Position numbers and translations under genes: made by a program | The notes under the pieces: generated by a model | Databases searched by the model: none | Told to the model about the DNA's origin: nothing | Seen by the model: only the letters and a program-made list of their open reading frames with translations | Shown: one piece after another, positions 33,119 through 43,480 of the stretch | Numbering within the stretch: position 1 is the stretch's first letter | Layout of the letters: each line of letters starts with the position of its first letter | Source: Streptomyces sp. NBC_00704 | GTDB lineage: Bacteria; Actinomycetota; Actinomycetes; Streptomycetales; Streptomycetaceae | DNA: 64,000 nucleotides | Assembly (NCBI RefSeq): GCF_036226605.1 | Contig: NZ_CP109000.1 | Span: 806,001-870,000, forward strand | Reading direction: 5' to 3'

Positions 33119-33301
33119 TCAGCGGCCGATTTCCTTGCGGCTCACACGGCGCAGTCTGCGTCGCTGTGACGGATCGAGCGTGAGGTAGGCCGCCGCCGGA
33201 ACCCCCACCACGATCAGCAGGGCCGCCCACCAGGGCAGCCAGATCAGCAGGAGAAGCCCGACCGCCACACCCCCCGCGGCGATCTTCGCGTTTCTCGACA
33301 T
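33119..33301 (-). CDS. Small membrane protein, 60 residues
   Basis: Begins MSRNAKIAAGGVAVGLLLLI and has two closely spaced hydrophobic stretches (about 10-20 and 23-41), ending in an Arg/Lys-rich tail (DPSQRRRLRRVSRKEIGR) that would stay in the cytoplasm. The ATG at 33301 has a strong AAGGAGG nine bases upstream, which decides the start against a longer frame running to 34042. I recognise no family. Confidence 0.75.
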   Translation of the reverse strand: MSRNAKIAAGGVAVGLLLLIWLPWWAALLIVVGVPAAAYLTLDPSQRRRLRRVSRKEIGR

Positions 33302-33379
33302 CTGCCTCGCCTCCTTCGCGGCCGTTGCCGCTCTCTGCCATGAAAACGGGTTCGCGCCGCCCGCGGTTCCGAACCCGAC

Positions 33380-33430
33380 CCTGAGACGTCCCTGAGGTAC
33401 ACCCCCGAGACTCCCCTGAGAACCCCTGAC
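33380..33430. repeat. Helically phased CCCTGAG repeats
   Basis: CCCTGAG or close variants start at 33380, 33391, 33404 (CCCCGAG), 33415 and 33425 (CCCTGAC), spaced 10-13 bp and so on about one face of the helix. They lie between the small membrane gene and the SNF2 helicase gene, divergently arranged, and could be an array for a cooperatively binding regulator. Confidence 0.55.
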
Positions 33431-33575
33431 GCGCCCACCCGTGACGGCCCTCGCCGGGGGCCGCCGAGCCGCTGCAAAAGGCGTGCGTGTTCTCGGTTCG
33501 GTGCTGTACCCTCGGCGACCACCCACCACGTAGTCAAATTTGAGGAGAGGCCTCATCTCCGCGCAGAAGGTTTCC

Positions 33576-36500
33576 GTGGAAGCACCGTCCGACGTCTGCG
33601 AACTGGTTCGTTGCAGTGCCGTCTTCATCCCCGGGGTTCCGGCCCGCACCGGCGGCGTCGCCTTCTGGCGCCCCGCCGACGAGGAGGCTCCTCCCGCCGT
33701 CCCACCGGCGTCCGTACGCCCGCTGCGCCTGGTCCGACCGGTCGGCGTCGGCGTGACTCTCACTCGCGTGCCGGCCGTACTGGTCCCCTTGCGCGACGCC
33801 CTGCCCGTCCTCACCCGCGCGCGGGTCGAGCCCGACGCCCACCGGTCCACCGCCTTCTGGGGCGCGGCCGCCCTGCTGGCCCTGCGGTGCGCCGCGCGCG
33901 GCCTGCTCCTTCCCGGGCTGTCAGCGGAGGACCACGACGCCTGGCGCATGGGCCCCCTGGGCGCGGAGGACGTCGACCTGGTGCGCAGGCTGGCCGCCTC
34001 CATGCCGCCGGAAGCCCATGCCGTACCGGTCGACGAGAGCACACCGCTGCGGCTTCCCGATCCCGAGCGTCTGCTGCGGGCCTTCCTGGACGCCGTCGCC
34101 GACGCCCTTCCCCGTACGCCCGCCGCGGAGCTCGTGACGGGCGCCCCGGCCTACGCCGCACTTCCCCCGCAGCGCGTGCCGGAACTTCGCGCGTGGGCCG
34201 CCGACGTCTGCGGAGCACACGACGCCGGCGTACGGATCTCGCTGCGGGTCGAGGTGTCGGGGCTCGACCTGACCTCCCCCCACCCGCCCGCCTCCGACCG
34301 GCCCGCGCTGGACCTGCCCGACTCCGACCGATCAGCCCCCGAAATGCCCGCCTCCGGCCGGCCCTCACTCAACCGGCCCGGGTCCGAGGGCGGGGGGAGC
34401 GAGGTGAGCGGGGCGACGGCTGCTCCAGCGGTTCGCGACGGGGGCGGGCCGGCGCCGCGGTTCCGGGTCGTGCCCCAGGTGCACAGCGTGAGCGATCCCG
34501 CGTTGACCGCGGATGCCGCCGCTCTCTGGGCCGGCCCGGGTGGCCTGCCCGGGACGTTCGGCCCCCACGCGCGGAGGGAAGCCCTGCTCGCGCTGCGCCG
34601 GGCGGCCCGGGCCTGGCCACCGCTCGCCCCGCTGCTGTCCGCCACCGTCCCGGAGGCGGTCGAGCTCCTCGACGAAGAGGTCGTCGAACTCCTCACGGAG
34701 GGTTCACGAGCCCTCGCGAACGCCGGTGTGGAGGTGCACTGGCCGAAGGAACTCGCCCGCACGCTGACGACCCGCGCGGTCGTGGGACCGGCGGACGAAG
34801 ACCCTGGACCCGCTCGCAGCGGCTCGGACACGCCGTCCTTCATGTCGGCGGACGCCCTGGTGAGCTTCACCTGGTGGTTCGGGCTGGGCGACCGTCAGCT
34901 GACGTGCGCGGAACTGGATCGTCTCGCCGAGGCGGACCGGCCGCTGGTGCGACTGCGCGACCAGTGGGTGCTGATCGATCCCGTGGAGGTCCGCCGGCTC
35001 CGCGACCGGCAGGACGGGAAGGGCGGGCCAGACCGCGAGATGACGCCCGTGGACGCCCTGAGCGCCGCCCTGACGGGCTCCACGGAGGTGGACGGCCACC
35101 GGGTGGAGGTGCGGGCCACGGGGTGGCTGGCGGCCCTGCGCGAGCGGTTGGCCGACCCCGAGGCGCACGAGCCGGTGGAGCAGCCCGCGGCGCTCGACGC
35201 CACCCTGCGCGACTACCAGCGGCGCGGTCTGACCTGGCTGGCCCGGACCACGTCCGTGGGACTGGGCTGCTGCCTGGCGGACGACATGGGGCTCGGCAAG
35301 ACGGTCACGCTCATCGCACTCCACCTGCACCGGCAGACGGACCCGTCCTCGGCGGGTCCCACGCTCGTGGTCTGTCCGACCTCCCTGATGGGCAACTGGC
35401 AGCGGGAGATCGAGAGGTTCGCGCCCGGCACGCCGGTGCGCCGCTTCCACGGCACCCGGCGCGATCTGGACGACCTGGGCGACGGCGAGTTCGTGCTCAC
35501 CACGTACGGCACGCTCCGGCTGGACGCGGACCGGCTCGGCCGCACGTCGTGGGGGCTGGTCGTGGCGGACGAGGCGCAGCACGTCAAGAACCCCTCCTCG
35601 GCGACCGCGCGGGCGCTGCGCACGATCGGCGCACGCGCACGCGTGGCGCTCACCGGCACGCCCGTGGAGAACAATCTCTCGGAGCTGTGGGCGATTCTCG
35701 ACTGGACGACGCCGGGGCTGCTGGGCCGTCTGGGCGGTTTCCGGAACCGGTACGCGCGCTCGGTCGAGGGCGGGCGTGATCCGGCCGCGGCCGAGCGTCT
35801 GGCCCGGCTGGTGCGTCCGTTCCTGCTGCGTCGTCGTAAGTCGGACCCCGGGATCGCACCGGAACTGCCGCCCAAGACCGAGACCGATCACCCCGTGGCC
35901 CTCACGGAGGAGCAGGCGGGCCTGTACGAGGCGGTGGTGCGCGAGACGTTGGCGGCGATCGCCGCTGCCGACGGCATCGAGAGGCGCGGACTGGTCGTGA
36001 AGCTGCTGACCGCGCTCAAGCAGATCTGCAACCACCCCGCGCAGTACCTGAAGGAGGAGCGGCCGAGGACCGCCGGACGCTCCGGGAAACTGGACCTCCT
36101 CGACGAGCTGCTCGACGCGCTCCTGGCCGAGGGCGCGAGCGTGCTGCTCTTCACGCAGTACGTCCGCCTGGCGCGTCTGCTGGAACAGCACCTGGCGGTA
36201 CGGGGGGTGCCCACCCAGTTCCTGCACGGCGGTGTCCCGGTCGCGGAGCGCGAGGCGATGGTCGGGCGCTTTCAGGACGGTGAGGTGCCCGTGTTCCTGC
36301 TGTCGCTGCGAGCGGCGGGCACCGGTCTCAACCTCACGCGCGCGGAGCATGTCGTGCACTTCGACCGATGGTGGAACCCGGCCGTCGAGGCGCAGGCCAC
36401 CGACCGCGCGTACCGCATCGGCCAGACCCGGCCGGTACAGGTGCACCGGCTGATCGCGGAGGGCACGATCGAGGATCGCATCGCCGACATGCTGCGCCGC

Positions 36501-36608
36501 AAGCAGGACCTCGCCGACGCCGTTCTGGGGGCCGGAGAGGCGGCGCTGACGGAGCTGACGGACGCCGAGCTGGCGGAGCTGGTGGAACTGCGGGGGGACG
36601 CACGATGA
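33576..36608 (+). CDS. SNF2/HepA-family helicase
   Basis: Swi2/Snf2-type ATPase of about 1010 residues. The N-terminal half (about 1-540) is specific to the bacterial family and contains a low-complexity Asp/Pro/Ser stretch (about 235-290). The motor has motif I DDMGLGKT (about 568), motif II DEAQH (about 664), the segment LTGTPVENNLSELW and motif VI ATDRAYRIGQ (about 940). It moves on double-stranded DNA without necessarily unwinding it. I prefer GTG 33576, with AGAAGG five bases upstream; a TTG at 33540 is also in frame. It overlaps the SWIM gene (ATGA), a common pairing. Confidence 0.9.
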   Translation: MEAPSDVCELVRCSAVFIPGVPARTGGVAFWRPADEEAPPAVPPASVRPLRLVRPVGVGVTLTRVPAVLVPLRDALPVLTRARVEPDAHRSTAFWGAAALLALRCAARGLLLPGLSAEDHDAWRMGPLGAEDVDLVRRLAASMPPEAHAVPVDESTPLRLPDPERLLRAFLDAVADALPRTPAAELVTGAPAYAALPPQRVPELRAWAADVCGAHDAGVRISLRVEVSGLDLTSPHPPASDRPALDLPDSDRSAPEMPASGRPSLNRPGSEGGGSEVSGATAAPAVRDGGGPAPRFRVVPQVHSVSDPALTADAAALWAGPGGLPGTFGPHARREALLALRRAARAWPPLAPLLSATVPEAVELLDEEVVELLTEGSRALANAGVEVHWPKELARTLTTRAVVGPADEDPGPARSGSDTPSFMSADALVSFTWWFGLGDRQLTCAELDRLAEADRPLVRLRDQWVLIDPVEVRRLRDRQDGKGGPDREMTPVDALSAALTGSTEVDGHRVEVRATGWLAALRERLADPEAHEPVEQPAALDATLRDYQRRGLTWLARTTSVGLGCCLADDMGLGKTVTLIALHLHRQTDPSSAGPTLVVCPTSLMGNWQREIERFAPGTPVRRFHGTRRDLDDLGDGEFVLTTYGTLRLDADRLGRTSWGLVVADEAQHVKNPSSATARALRTIGARARVALTGTPVENNLSELWAILDWTTPGLLGRLGGFRNRYARSVEGGRDPAAAERLARLVRPFLLRRRKSDPGIAPELPPKTETDHPVALTEEQAGLYEAVVRETLAAIAAADGIERRGLVVKLLTALKQICNHPAQYLKEERPRTAGRSGKLDLLDELLDALLAEGASVLLFTQYVRLARLLEQHLAVRGVPTQFLHGGVPVAEREAMVGRFQDGEVPVFLLSLRAAGTGLNLTRAEHVVHFDRWWNPAVEAQATDRAYRIGQTRPVQVHRLIAEGTIEDRIADMLRRKQDLADAVLGAGEAALTELTDAELAELVELRGDAR

Positions 36609-38005
36609 GCGGGTACGACAGGCGCGCCGACCGCGAGGACCAGGATGGCCAGGGCGGCCGCGAGGACCAGGACGGCAAGGGCGGCCAGGGCGGCCGCGAG
36701 GACGTCGGGGAGCGGACGTTCGCGGCGTTGCCTCCCGCGCCGGGCCGGGCGTTCGCACAGACGTGGTGGGGCCGCGCCTGGCTGTCCGCCCTGGAGGACG
36801 GCGCACTGGACGGGGCACAGGTGAAGGCGGGCCGTCGGCTGGCGCGCGCGGGCGCCGTGGGCGCGGTGTCGGTGCGGCCCGGACGGGTCACGGCCGTCGT
36901 CCGGGACCGCGATCGCACGGCTCACCGGGCCGACGTCCTGCTGGACGTGCTGACGGACGCCCAGTGGGACCGGTTCCTGGATCTGGCCGGGGAGCGCTCG
37001 GGACACGTTGCCGCGCTGCTCGACCGGGACATGCCGCCCCATCTGGTCGAGGACGCCGGGACGGCGGGCGTGGACCTCCTCCCGGCGCTCGGCGACCTGG
37101 AGGCCGAGTGCGACTGCGGCGCCTGGGACCACTGCGGTCATACCGCGGCGGTCTGCTACCAGGTGGCGAGGCTGCTCGACCAGGATCCGTTCCTCCTGCT
37201 GCTGCTCAGAGGTCGCCCCGAGGCCGTGTTGCTGGGCGATCTCCAGACGCGGGGAGCCGCGGCCGCCGTCGTGCGCGAGACGGAGCGCGCGGGGGGCGTG
37301 GACGCGGCGGAGGCCTATGCGGCCGCGGAATTCCTCCCCCCGTTGCCCGCGGCGCCCGGACTTCCCCGGGAACCGGGCCGTCCGCCGTCGCTGGACACAT
37401 CGCTGGACACGGATGCGCCGGTCCCGGCCGGGCTGGATCCGGCGGCGCTGGAGATCCTTGCGGCGGTGACGGCCGTCGAGGCGCGTCTGATGCTCGCGCA
37501 GGCGCTGCGGGAGGACGCCGGAGGGGGCGCGGCTGTCGCGGGGCGGTGGACGCTGTCCCAGGACGCGGTGCGGCTGGCGGCGGGCGTCCTCGGCGGCCGT
37601 CCCGAGGTGGACGGCCCGATGGCGGCCGTGATCGGTCGGCTCGCGGCGGGGTCGGGGCGCGACCGGCGGCGCCTGGCCTCGGCCGTACGCGCCTGGACGT
37701 ACGCAGGAGCGGACGCGCTGTCGGTGCTCGAGGAGGAGTGGGTCGTCGGGGGCGAGGTGCTCGCACGCGCGCGTGCCGCACTGGACTCGGCCTGGGAGGA
37801 GGACGAGCGCCCCGTTCTGCGTGTGCGCGGGAACCGGTGGACGGCCGTGGGGACCGGCGTCCAGCTGCGGTTGGGACGGGACGGGCGCTGGTGGCCGTAC
37901 CGCGAGGAGGGCGGTCGCTGGACTCCGGCGGGTGAAGCCGCCGAAGACCCTGCGACGGCGTGGGCCACCGTGTGGACCGGCGGCACCGAGGAAGCGTCCT
38001 CCTAG
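36605..38005 (+). CDS. SWIM zinc-finger protein, partner of the SNF2 helicase
   Basis: Protein of 466 residues. The SWIM motif CDCGAWDHCGH (about 161-171; CxCxnCxH) binds zinc and is thought to mediate DNA or protein contacts. Before it come FAQTWWGRAWLSALE and KAGRRLARAGAVGAVSVRPG, typical of the family. The first 30 residues are a Gly/Asp/Gln-rich repeat (EDQDG units). ATG 36605 overlaps the helicase stop, so the two products are coupled and probably act together, perhaps in DNA repair or in silencing foreign DNA. Confidence 0.88.
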   Translation: MSGYDRRADREDQDGQGGREDQDGKGGQGGREDVGERTFAALPPAPGRAFAQTWWGRAWLSALEDGALDGAQVKAGRRLARAGAVGAVSVRPGRVTAVVRDRDRTAHRADVLLDVLTDAQWDRFLDLAGERSGHVAALLDRDMPPHLVEDAGTAGVDLLPALGDLEAECDCGAWDHCGHTAAVCYQVARLLDQDPFLLLLLRGRPEAVLLGDLQTRGAAAAVVRETERAGGVDAAEAYAAAEFLPPLPAAPGLPREPGRPPSLDTSLDTDAPVPAGLDPAALEILAAVTAVEARLMLAQALREDAGGGAAVAGRWTLSQDAVRLAAGVLGGRPEVDGPMAAVIGRLAAGSGRDRRRLASAVRAWTYAGADALSVLEEEWVVGGEVLARARAALDSAWEEDERPVLRVRGNRWTAVGTGVQLRLGRDGRWWPYREEGGRWTPAGEAAEDPATAWATVWTGGTEEASS

Positions 38006-38045
38006 ACGGTCCGTTTCCTGTCGCCGCCGCCGAAGCGCCGGACGT

Positions 38046-38087
38046 ACGGGCGGCGGCCTCCGGTTTCACCCGAAGGCCGCCGCCCGT
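38046..38087. terminator. Strong stem-loop after the SWIM gene
   Basis: A 14-bp perfect stem (38046-38059 with 38074-38087) and a 14-base loop, 40 bp after the SWIM stop and before the convergent LP-repeat gene. No U tract, but the stability fits a Streptomyces terminator. Confidence 0.75.
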
Positions 38088-38136
38088 AGTTCGAGCCCGT
38101 AGTTCGACGCCCGTAGTTCAGCGCCCGTCGTTCAGC
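38082..38136. repeat. Four tandem 13-14 bp repeats
   Basis: GCCCGTAGTTCGA-type units begin at 38082, 38095, 38109 and 38123, starting inside the right arm of the terminator. The last two have CAGC in place of CGAC. The rest of the gap to 38247 shows nothing else clear. Confidence 0.8.
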
Positions 38137-38247
38137 GCCCGTCCCGCCGCCGGCCGGTGTCCCCTCATGCGGCGACGGGACGACGGTCACGCGCGTGTGG
38201 CTGTCACGCGCGTGGGCAGCGACGGGGGCGGGAGGCCGGTCGGCAGG

Positions 38248-38721
38248 TCATGACGCCGGCTCGCCCGCCTGGGACAGCAGCGACTCCAGCGCGCTCGGCA
38301 GGTCGGAGGGCAGTCCGCTGGGCAGGTCGGTGGGCAGGGTGCTCGGCAGTTCGGTCGGCCATTCTGTGGGCAGCCCGGTCGGCAGCTGGGACGGCAGTTC
38401 GCTCGGGAACCCGCTGGGCAGTTCCACGGGCAGGCTGGCGGAGGGCTCGGGCGACGTCGTGGCGCTCTTTCCGGTGCCCGGCGTGTCGTCCGAGGAGCCG
38501 TCGCGTGAGGCCAGCAGCACGACGGCGAGCACGGCGCCGGCCACGACCAGCAGGACGAGCACCACGAGGAGCGGGTTCCTGCGCCGGCCGGGGCCGCCGG
38601 AGTTCCCGGGGTCGCCCGGGCCGACTGCGGTGAACGGGGTGGTGGGCGGTCCGAAGCCGCCGGAGGGCGGCATGCCGCCCGGCGGTACGGGCGGCTGAGG
38701 CGGTACGGGCGGTTGGGCCAT
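38248..38721 (-). CDS. Single-pass membrane protein with LPxx repeats
   Basis: Protein of 157 residues: a proline-rich cytoplasmic N-terminus (MAQPPVPPQPPVPPGGMPPS), basic stop (GRRRN), one transmembrane helix (about 50-70) and an extracellular Ser/Thr region. The end is a four-residue LP(S/T)x repeat of about 12 units (LPSGFPSELPSQLPTGLPTE). Such tails are likely extended wall-spanning segments. I recognise no enzyme domain. The ATG at 38721 is chosen because upstream codons run into a GC-rich repeat region. Confidence 0.75.
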   Translation of the reverse strand: MAQPPVPPQPPVPPGGMPPSGGFGPPTTPFTAVGPGDPGNSGGPGRRRNPLLVVLVLLVVAGAVLAVVLLASRDGSSDDTPGTGKSATTSPEPSASLPVELPSGFPSELPSQLPTGLPTEWPTELPSTLPTDLPSGLPSDLPSALESLLSQAGEPAS

Positions 38722-38835
38722 ACCGCCCAGCGTGACCGCGGAGGCGTGCGGAACGCGACCTCCGCGCGCGAGTTGATACCGGTTCAGGTCACGGAGGACA
38801 TGATTCCGGCGCATTGCGCGCGGAGGTACCCGTCC

Positions 38836-38959
38836 GCCGCCGGACAGGTGCGTCCGGCGGCACGCGCGTGTGCGGCCCCACCCTGCACGCGCCTGTGCGG
38901 CTCCCGCCGCCGGGCGCGTGCGTGGGTGCGGCCCCTGACAGCACACACGCGCGCGTGTG
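38836..38959. repeat. GCGCGTGTGCGG-type repeats and 16-bp palindrome downstream of xylA
   Basis: Four imperfect copies of a GCGCGTGTGCGG-like motif lie at roughly 30-35 bp intervals, ending in the perfect palindrome CACACGCGCGCGTGTG (38944-38959) 11 bp past the xylA stop. The palindrome may terminate xylA; alternating purine-pyrimidine runs are also prone to Z-DNA. Confidence 0.55.
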
Positions 38960-38970
38960 CGGGCGCCGGC

Positions 38971-40220
<1,250 letters not shown>

Positions 40221-40278
40221 ACGCATCTCTGGGAAGACAGATCCCGCAGAGCCGCGGAAAAACTTGAGGGAGAGCCCG

Positions 40279-41724
40279 ATGTCAGCAGCCGAGGGTCCGC
40301 TCGTCGTCGGCGTGGACACGTCCACCCAGTCCACCAAGGCGCTGGTCGTCGACGCGGCCACCGGCGAGGTCGTCGCGAGCGGCCGGGCGCCGCACTCGGT
40401 GTCCTCCGGCGCGGGCCGCGAGAGCGACCCGCGCCAGTGGTGGGACGCCCTGCGCGAGGCCTTGCACCAGTGCGGCGACGCGGCCCGCGAGGCGGCCGCG
40501 GTGTCCATCGGCGGGCAGCAGCACGGGCTCGTCACGCTGGACGGGCGCGGCGAGCCGGTGCGTCCGGCGCTGCTGTGGAACGACGTGCGATCGGCCCCGC
40601 AGTCCCGCCGGCTCACCGAGGAGCTGGGCGGCGCGAAGTTCTGGGCGGAACGCACCGGATCCGTCCCGGCGGCCTCCTTCACGGTCACGAAGTGGGCGTG
40701 GCTGGCCGAGAACGAGCCGGAGGCCCTGCGCGCCACGAAGGCGGTGCGCCTCCCCCACGACTACCTCACCGAGTGGCTGACGGGTGAGGGCACCACGGAC
40801 CGCGGCGACGCCTCCGGCACCGGCTGGTGGGCTTCGGCCACCGAGGCGTACGACGAGGAGATCCTCGCCCACGTGGGTCTCCCCCCGGCGCTGCTCCCGC
40901 GCGTGGTGCGGCCCGGCGAGATCGCCGGCACCGTGCGTGACGGTCACGACCTGCCCTTCGCCAAGGGGACGCTGGTCGCCCCGGGCACCGGCGACAACGC
41001 GGCCGCGGCGCTGGGCCTGGGCCTGCGCCCCGGCACGCCGGTCCTGAGCCTGGGCACCTCCGGCACCGTGTACGCGGTCGCCAGGCAGCGCCCCACGGAC
41101 CCGACCGGGACCGTGGCCGGCTTCGCCGACGCCCACGGCGACTGGCTGCCGCTGGCGTGCACCCTGAACTGCACGCTCGCCGTCGACCGGGTCGCCGCTC
41201 TGCTCGGTCTGGACCGCGAGGCGGTCGAGCCCACCGCACACCTCACCCTGCTGCCCTACCTCGACGGCGAACGCACCCCGAACCTGCCGAACGCCTCCGG
41301 CCTGCTGCACGGACTGCGCCATGACACGACCGCCGGCCAGCTCCTCCAGGCCGCCTACGACGGCGCCGTGCACTCGCTGCTCGGCGCGCTCGACCTGGTC
41401 CTGGACGAGGACGCCGACCGCTCGGCCCCCCTGCTCCTGATCGGCGGCGGCGCCCGGGGCCAGGCCTGGCAGCAGACCGTGCGCCGGCTGTCCGGGCGGC
41501 CCGTCCAGGTGCCCGAGGCCGAGGAACTCGTCGCGCTGGGGGCCGCGGCACAGGCCGCGGGACTGCTGACGGGCGAGGATCCGGCCGCCGTCGCCCGCCG
41601 CTGGAACACCGCCCGGGGGCCGGTCCTCGACGCCGTCGAGCGGGACGAGTCGACGCTGGCCAGGATCGCCGGGGTACTCTCCGACGCGGCCCCGCTGCTC
41701 GAACGGAGTACGGACGCCCGCTGA
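40279..41724 (+). CDS. xylB: Xylulokinase
   Basis: FGGY-family sugar kinase of 481 residues that phosphorylates D-xylulose with ATP, the second step of xylose use. The N-terminal ATP-binding motif is GVDTSTQSTKALVVD (about 11-25), followed by SIGGQQHGLV and LLWNDVRS; the C-terminal lobe has GTGDNAAAALG, SLGTSGTVYAV, YLDGERTPNLPNASG and IGGGARGQAW. ATG 40279 follows GAGGGAGAG. It is divergent from xylA and followed after 90 bp by the ROK regulator. Confidence 0.97.
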   Translation: MSAAEGPLVVGVDTSTQSTKALVVDAATGEVVASGRAPHSVSSGAGRESDPRQWWDALREALHQCGDAAREAAAVSIGGQQHGLVTLDGRGEPVRPALLWNDVRSAPQSRRLTEELGGAKFWAERTGSVPAASFTVTKWAWLAENEPEALRATKAVRLPHDYLTEWLTGEGTTDRGDASGTGWWASATEAYDEEILAHVGLPPALLPRVVRPGEIAGTVRDGHDLPFAKGTLVAPGTGDNAAAALGLGLRPGTPVLSLGTSGTVYAVARQRPTDPTGTVAGFADAHGDWLPLACTLNCTLAVDRVAALLGLDREAVEPTAHLTLLPYLDGERTPNLPNASGLLHGLRHDTTAGQLLQAAYDGAVHSLLGALDLVLDEDADRSAPLLLIGGGARGQAWQQTVRRLSGRPVQVPEAEELVALGAAAQAAGLLTGEDPAAVARRWNTARGPVLDAVERDESTLARIAGVLSDAAPLLERSTDAR

Positions 41725-41814
41725 CCCTCGACCACCCGACGTCGGCGCCCGGGCGTCACGCACGACGGCGCAGCGCCACTCGATGAACAGACGAACCGAC
41801 GAATCGACGGAGGC

Positions 41815-43023
41815 ATGACCGCACCGCCGCACGAGGCCCGGCCGACCGGCCCTGGGCGCGCGCTGCCCGACACCCAGCAGGGCATGCGCCGCCGCAACCT
41901 GGCCAGGGTGATGCATGCCGTCAGGGCCGAGGGGCCGCTCTCGCGCGCGGGGGTCGCCTCACGCATCGGTCTGACCCGGGCGGCCGTCTCGACCCTCGTC
42001 GACGAGCTCATACGCACCGGCCTGCTCGACGAACTGGGCCCGGAGCGCCCCGGCCGGGTGGGGCGGCCGGGATCGGCGCTCGCGGTCAGCGGGCACGGCC
42101 CCGCGGGCATCGGCGCCGAGATCGGCGTCGACCACCTGGCGGTCTGCGCCGTCGACCTGCGCGGCGAGGTGCGGGCGCGCGCCGAGCGGCACGGCGCGAA
42201 CCGGGGCCGCTCCCCCGGGCCGGTGGTCGAGGAACTGACCGACCTCGTACGCCGGGTCGTCGCCGAGGCCGACCGGGAGGGCCTGTGGCCGGCCGGGCTC
42301 GCGGTCGCCGTCCCCGGTCTCATCGCACGCGACGCCCGCACGGTGGTCCGCGCGCCGAACCTCGACTGGCAGGGCGTCGACCTCGGGGCGCTGCTGCCCC
42401 GCGAGTTCTCGCTGACGGTCGACAACGAGGCCAACTTCGGCGGGCTCGCCGAACTCTGGCTCGGCGCGGACACTCCGGACAACTTCCTGCACGTGTCCGC
42501 CGAGATCGGCATCGGCGCCGCGCTGGTCGTGGACGGCACCCTGCTGCGCGGCACCCGTGGCTTCGCGGGCGAGCTGGGCCATGTGCCGGTGCATCCCGAC
42601 GGCCCGGCGTGCGGGTGCGGCGGACGCGGATGCCTGGAGCAGTACGCCGGCGAGGAGGCGGTGCTGCGCTCGGCCGGCCTGGAGCCGGGCGAGGACCGCG
42701 TCGGCCTCCTCGCGGGACGGGCCGCGGACGGCGACCCGCAGGTGCGGCGCGCTCTGCGCGAGGCCGGGACCGCCCTCGGCATCGCCCTGACGGGAGCGCT
42801 CAACCTGCTGGATCCGCAGGGCGTCGTGCTCGGCGGAGCGCTGTCCGGGCTCGCGCCGTGGCTGCTGCCGTCGCTGGAGGCCGAGCTGGCCCGGCGCACG
42901 GCCGGCCCCGCCTGCCCGGTCTCCGTTTCCGGCCTCGGCCCCGAGGGCCCCCTGCTGGGCGCCGCGCACTCGGTGGTCCGGTCCGTGCTCGACGACCCCT
43001 CGACGGTGGCGGGGCGGTCCTGA
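41815..43023 (+). CDS. xylR: ROK-family repressor of the xylose genes
   Basis: ROK protein of 402 residues with an N-terminal winged helix (about 20-90, GPLSRAGVASRIGLTRAAVS) and a sugar-kinase-like sensor domain. The zinc motif CGCGGRGCLE (about 264-273) and ELGHVPVHPDG are intact. Together with its place after xylB this makes it the XylR-type regulator that releases DNA when xylose is present. The stop codon and last codons lie inside the first unit of the 18-bp repeat array. Confidence 0.92.
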   Translation: MTAPPHEARPTGPGRALPDTQQGMRRRNLARVMHAVRAEGPLSRAGVASRIGLTRAAVSTLVDELIRTGLLDELGPERPGRVGRPGSALAVSGHGPAGIGAEIGVDHLAVCAVDLRGEVRARAERHGANRGRSPGPVVEELTDLVRRVVAEADREGLWPAGLAVAVPGLIARDARTVVRAPNLDWQGVDLGALLPREFSLTVDNEANFGGLAELWLGADTPDNFLHVSAEIGIGAALVVDGTLLRGTRGFAGELGHVPVHPDGPACGCGGRGCLEQYAGEEAVLRSAGLEPGEDRVGLLAGRAADGDPQVRRALREAGTALGIALTGALNLLDPQGVVLGGALSGLAPWLLPSLEAELARRTAGPACPVSVSGLGPEGPLLGAAHSVVRSVLDDPSTVAGRS

Positions 43024-43249
43024 CGGTCCCGAGGGTGCCGACAGGCACGAGGGTGCCGACAGGCACGAGGGTCCTGACGGTCCCGAGGGTGCCGACAGGC
43101 ACGAGGGTGCCGACAGGCACGAGGGTGCCGACAGGCACGAGGGTGCCGACAGGCACGAGGGTGCCGACAGGCACGAGGGTGCCGACAGGCACGAGGGTGC
43201 CGACAGGCACGAGGGTGCCGACAGGCACGAGGGTGCCGACAGGCACGAG
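43016..43249. repeat. Thirteen tandem 18-bp units, each a small hairpin
   Basis: Two unit types alternate as A, B, B, A, then B nine times, without spacing. B is GGTGCCGACAGGCACGAG, containing the stem GTGCC/GGCAC with loop GACA; A is GGTCCTGACGGTCCCGAG. All eleven B units are identical. Eighteen bases equal six codons, so long frames run through it on both strands, but it begins inside the xylR stop and has no start site, so it is not a gene. It may serve as a terminator, an mRNA 3' stabiliser or a variable-number repeat. Confidence 0.93.
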
Positions 43250-43480
43250 GGTGCCGAGAGCGACGGCGGGGCCCGAGCCCGCCTCGCCGCGCCGCCGAAC
43301 CGGTCGTCGTGCGACCGGAAGTCCTCGTTCGGGTGGGCGAGTTGTCCCCAAGCGCGGGTTCGTCCACGGATCTCGGCGGCGTCCCCCGGCCCGTCCGGCG
43401 GGCACCGTAGCGTGATCGGGCGGCGACGTTTCGGCCGAGCGTCGTCCGGACGGTTGTCGGCCCACGCCCCCGGCGTGACG
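43250..43480. other. Spacer before the GAF regulator gene
   Basis: About 230 bp after the hairpin array with no supportable gene. An in-frame extension of the next gene to 43412 is open, but no ribosome site supports it. Nothing else is clear. Confidence 0.4.

Noticed and set aside
43016..43249. CRISPR array
   Set aside because: The units are directly adjacent with no variable spacers and there are no cas genes; it is a simple tandem repeat.
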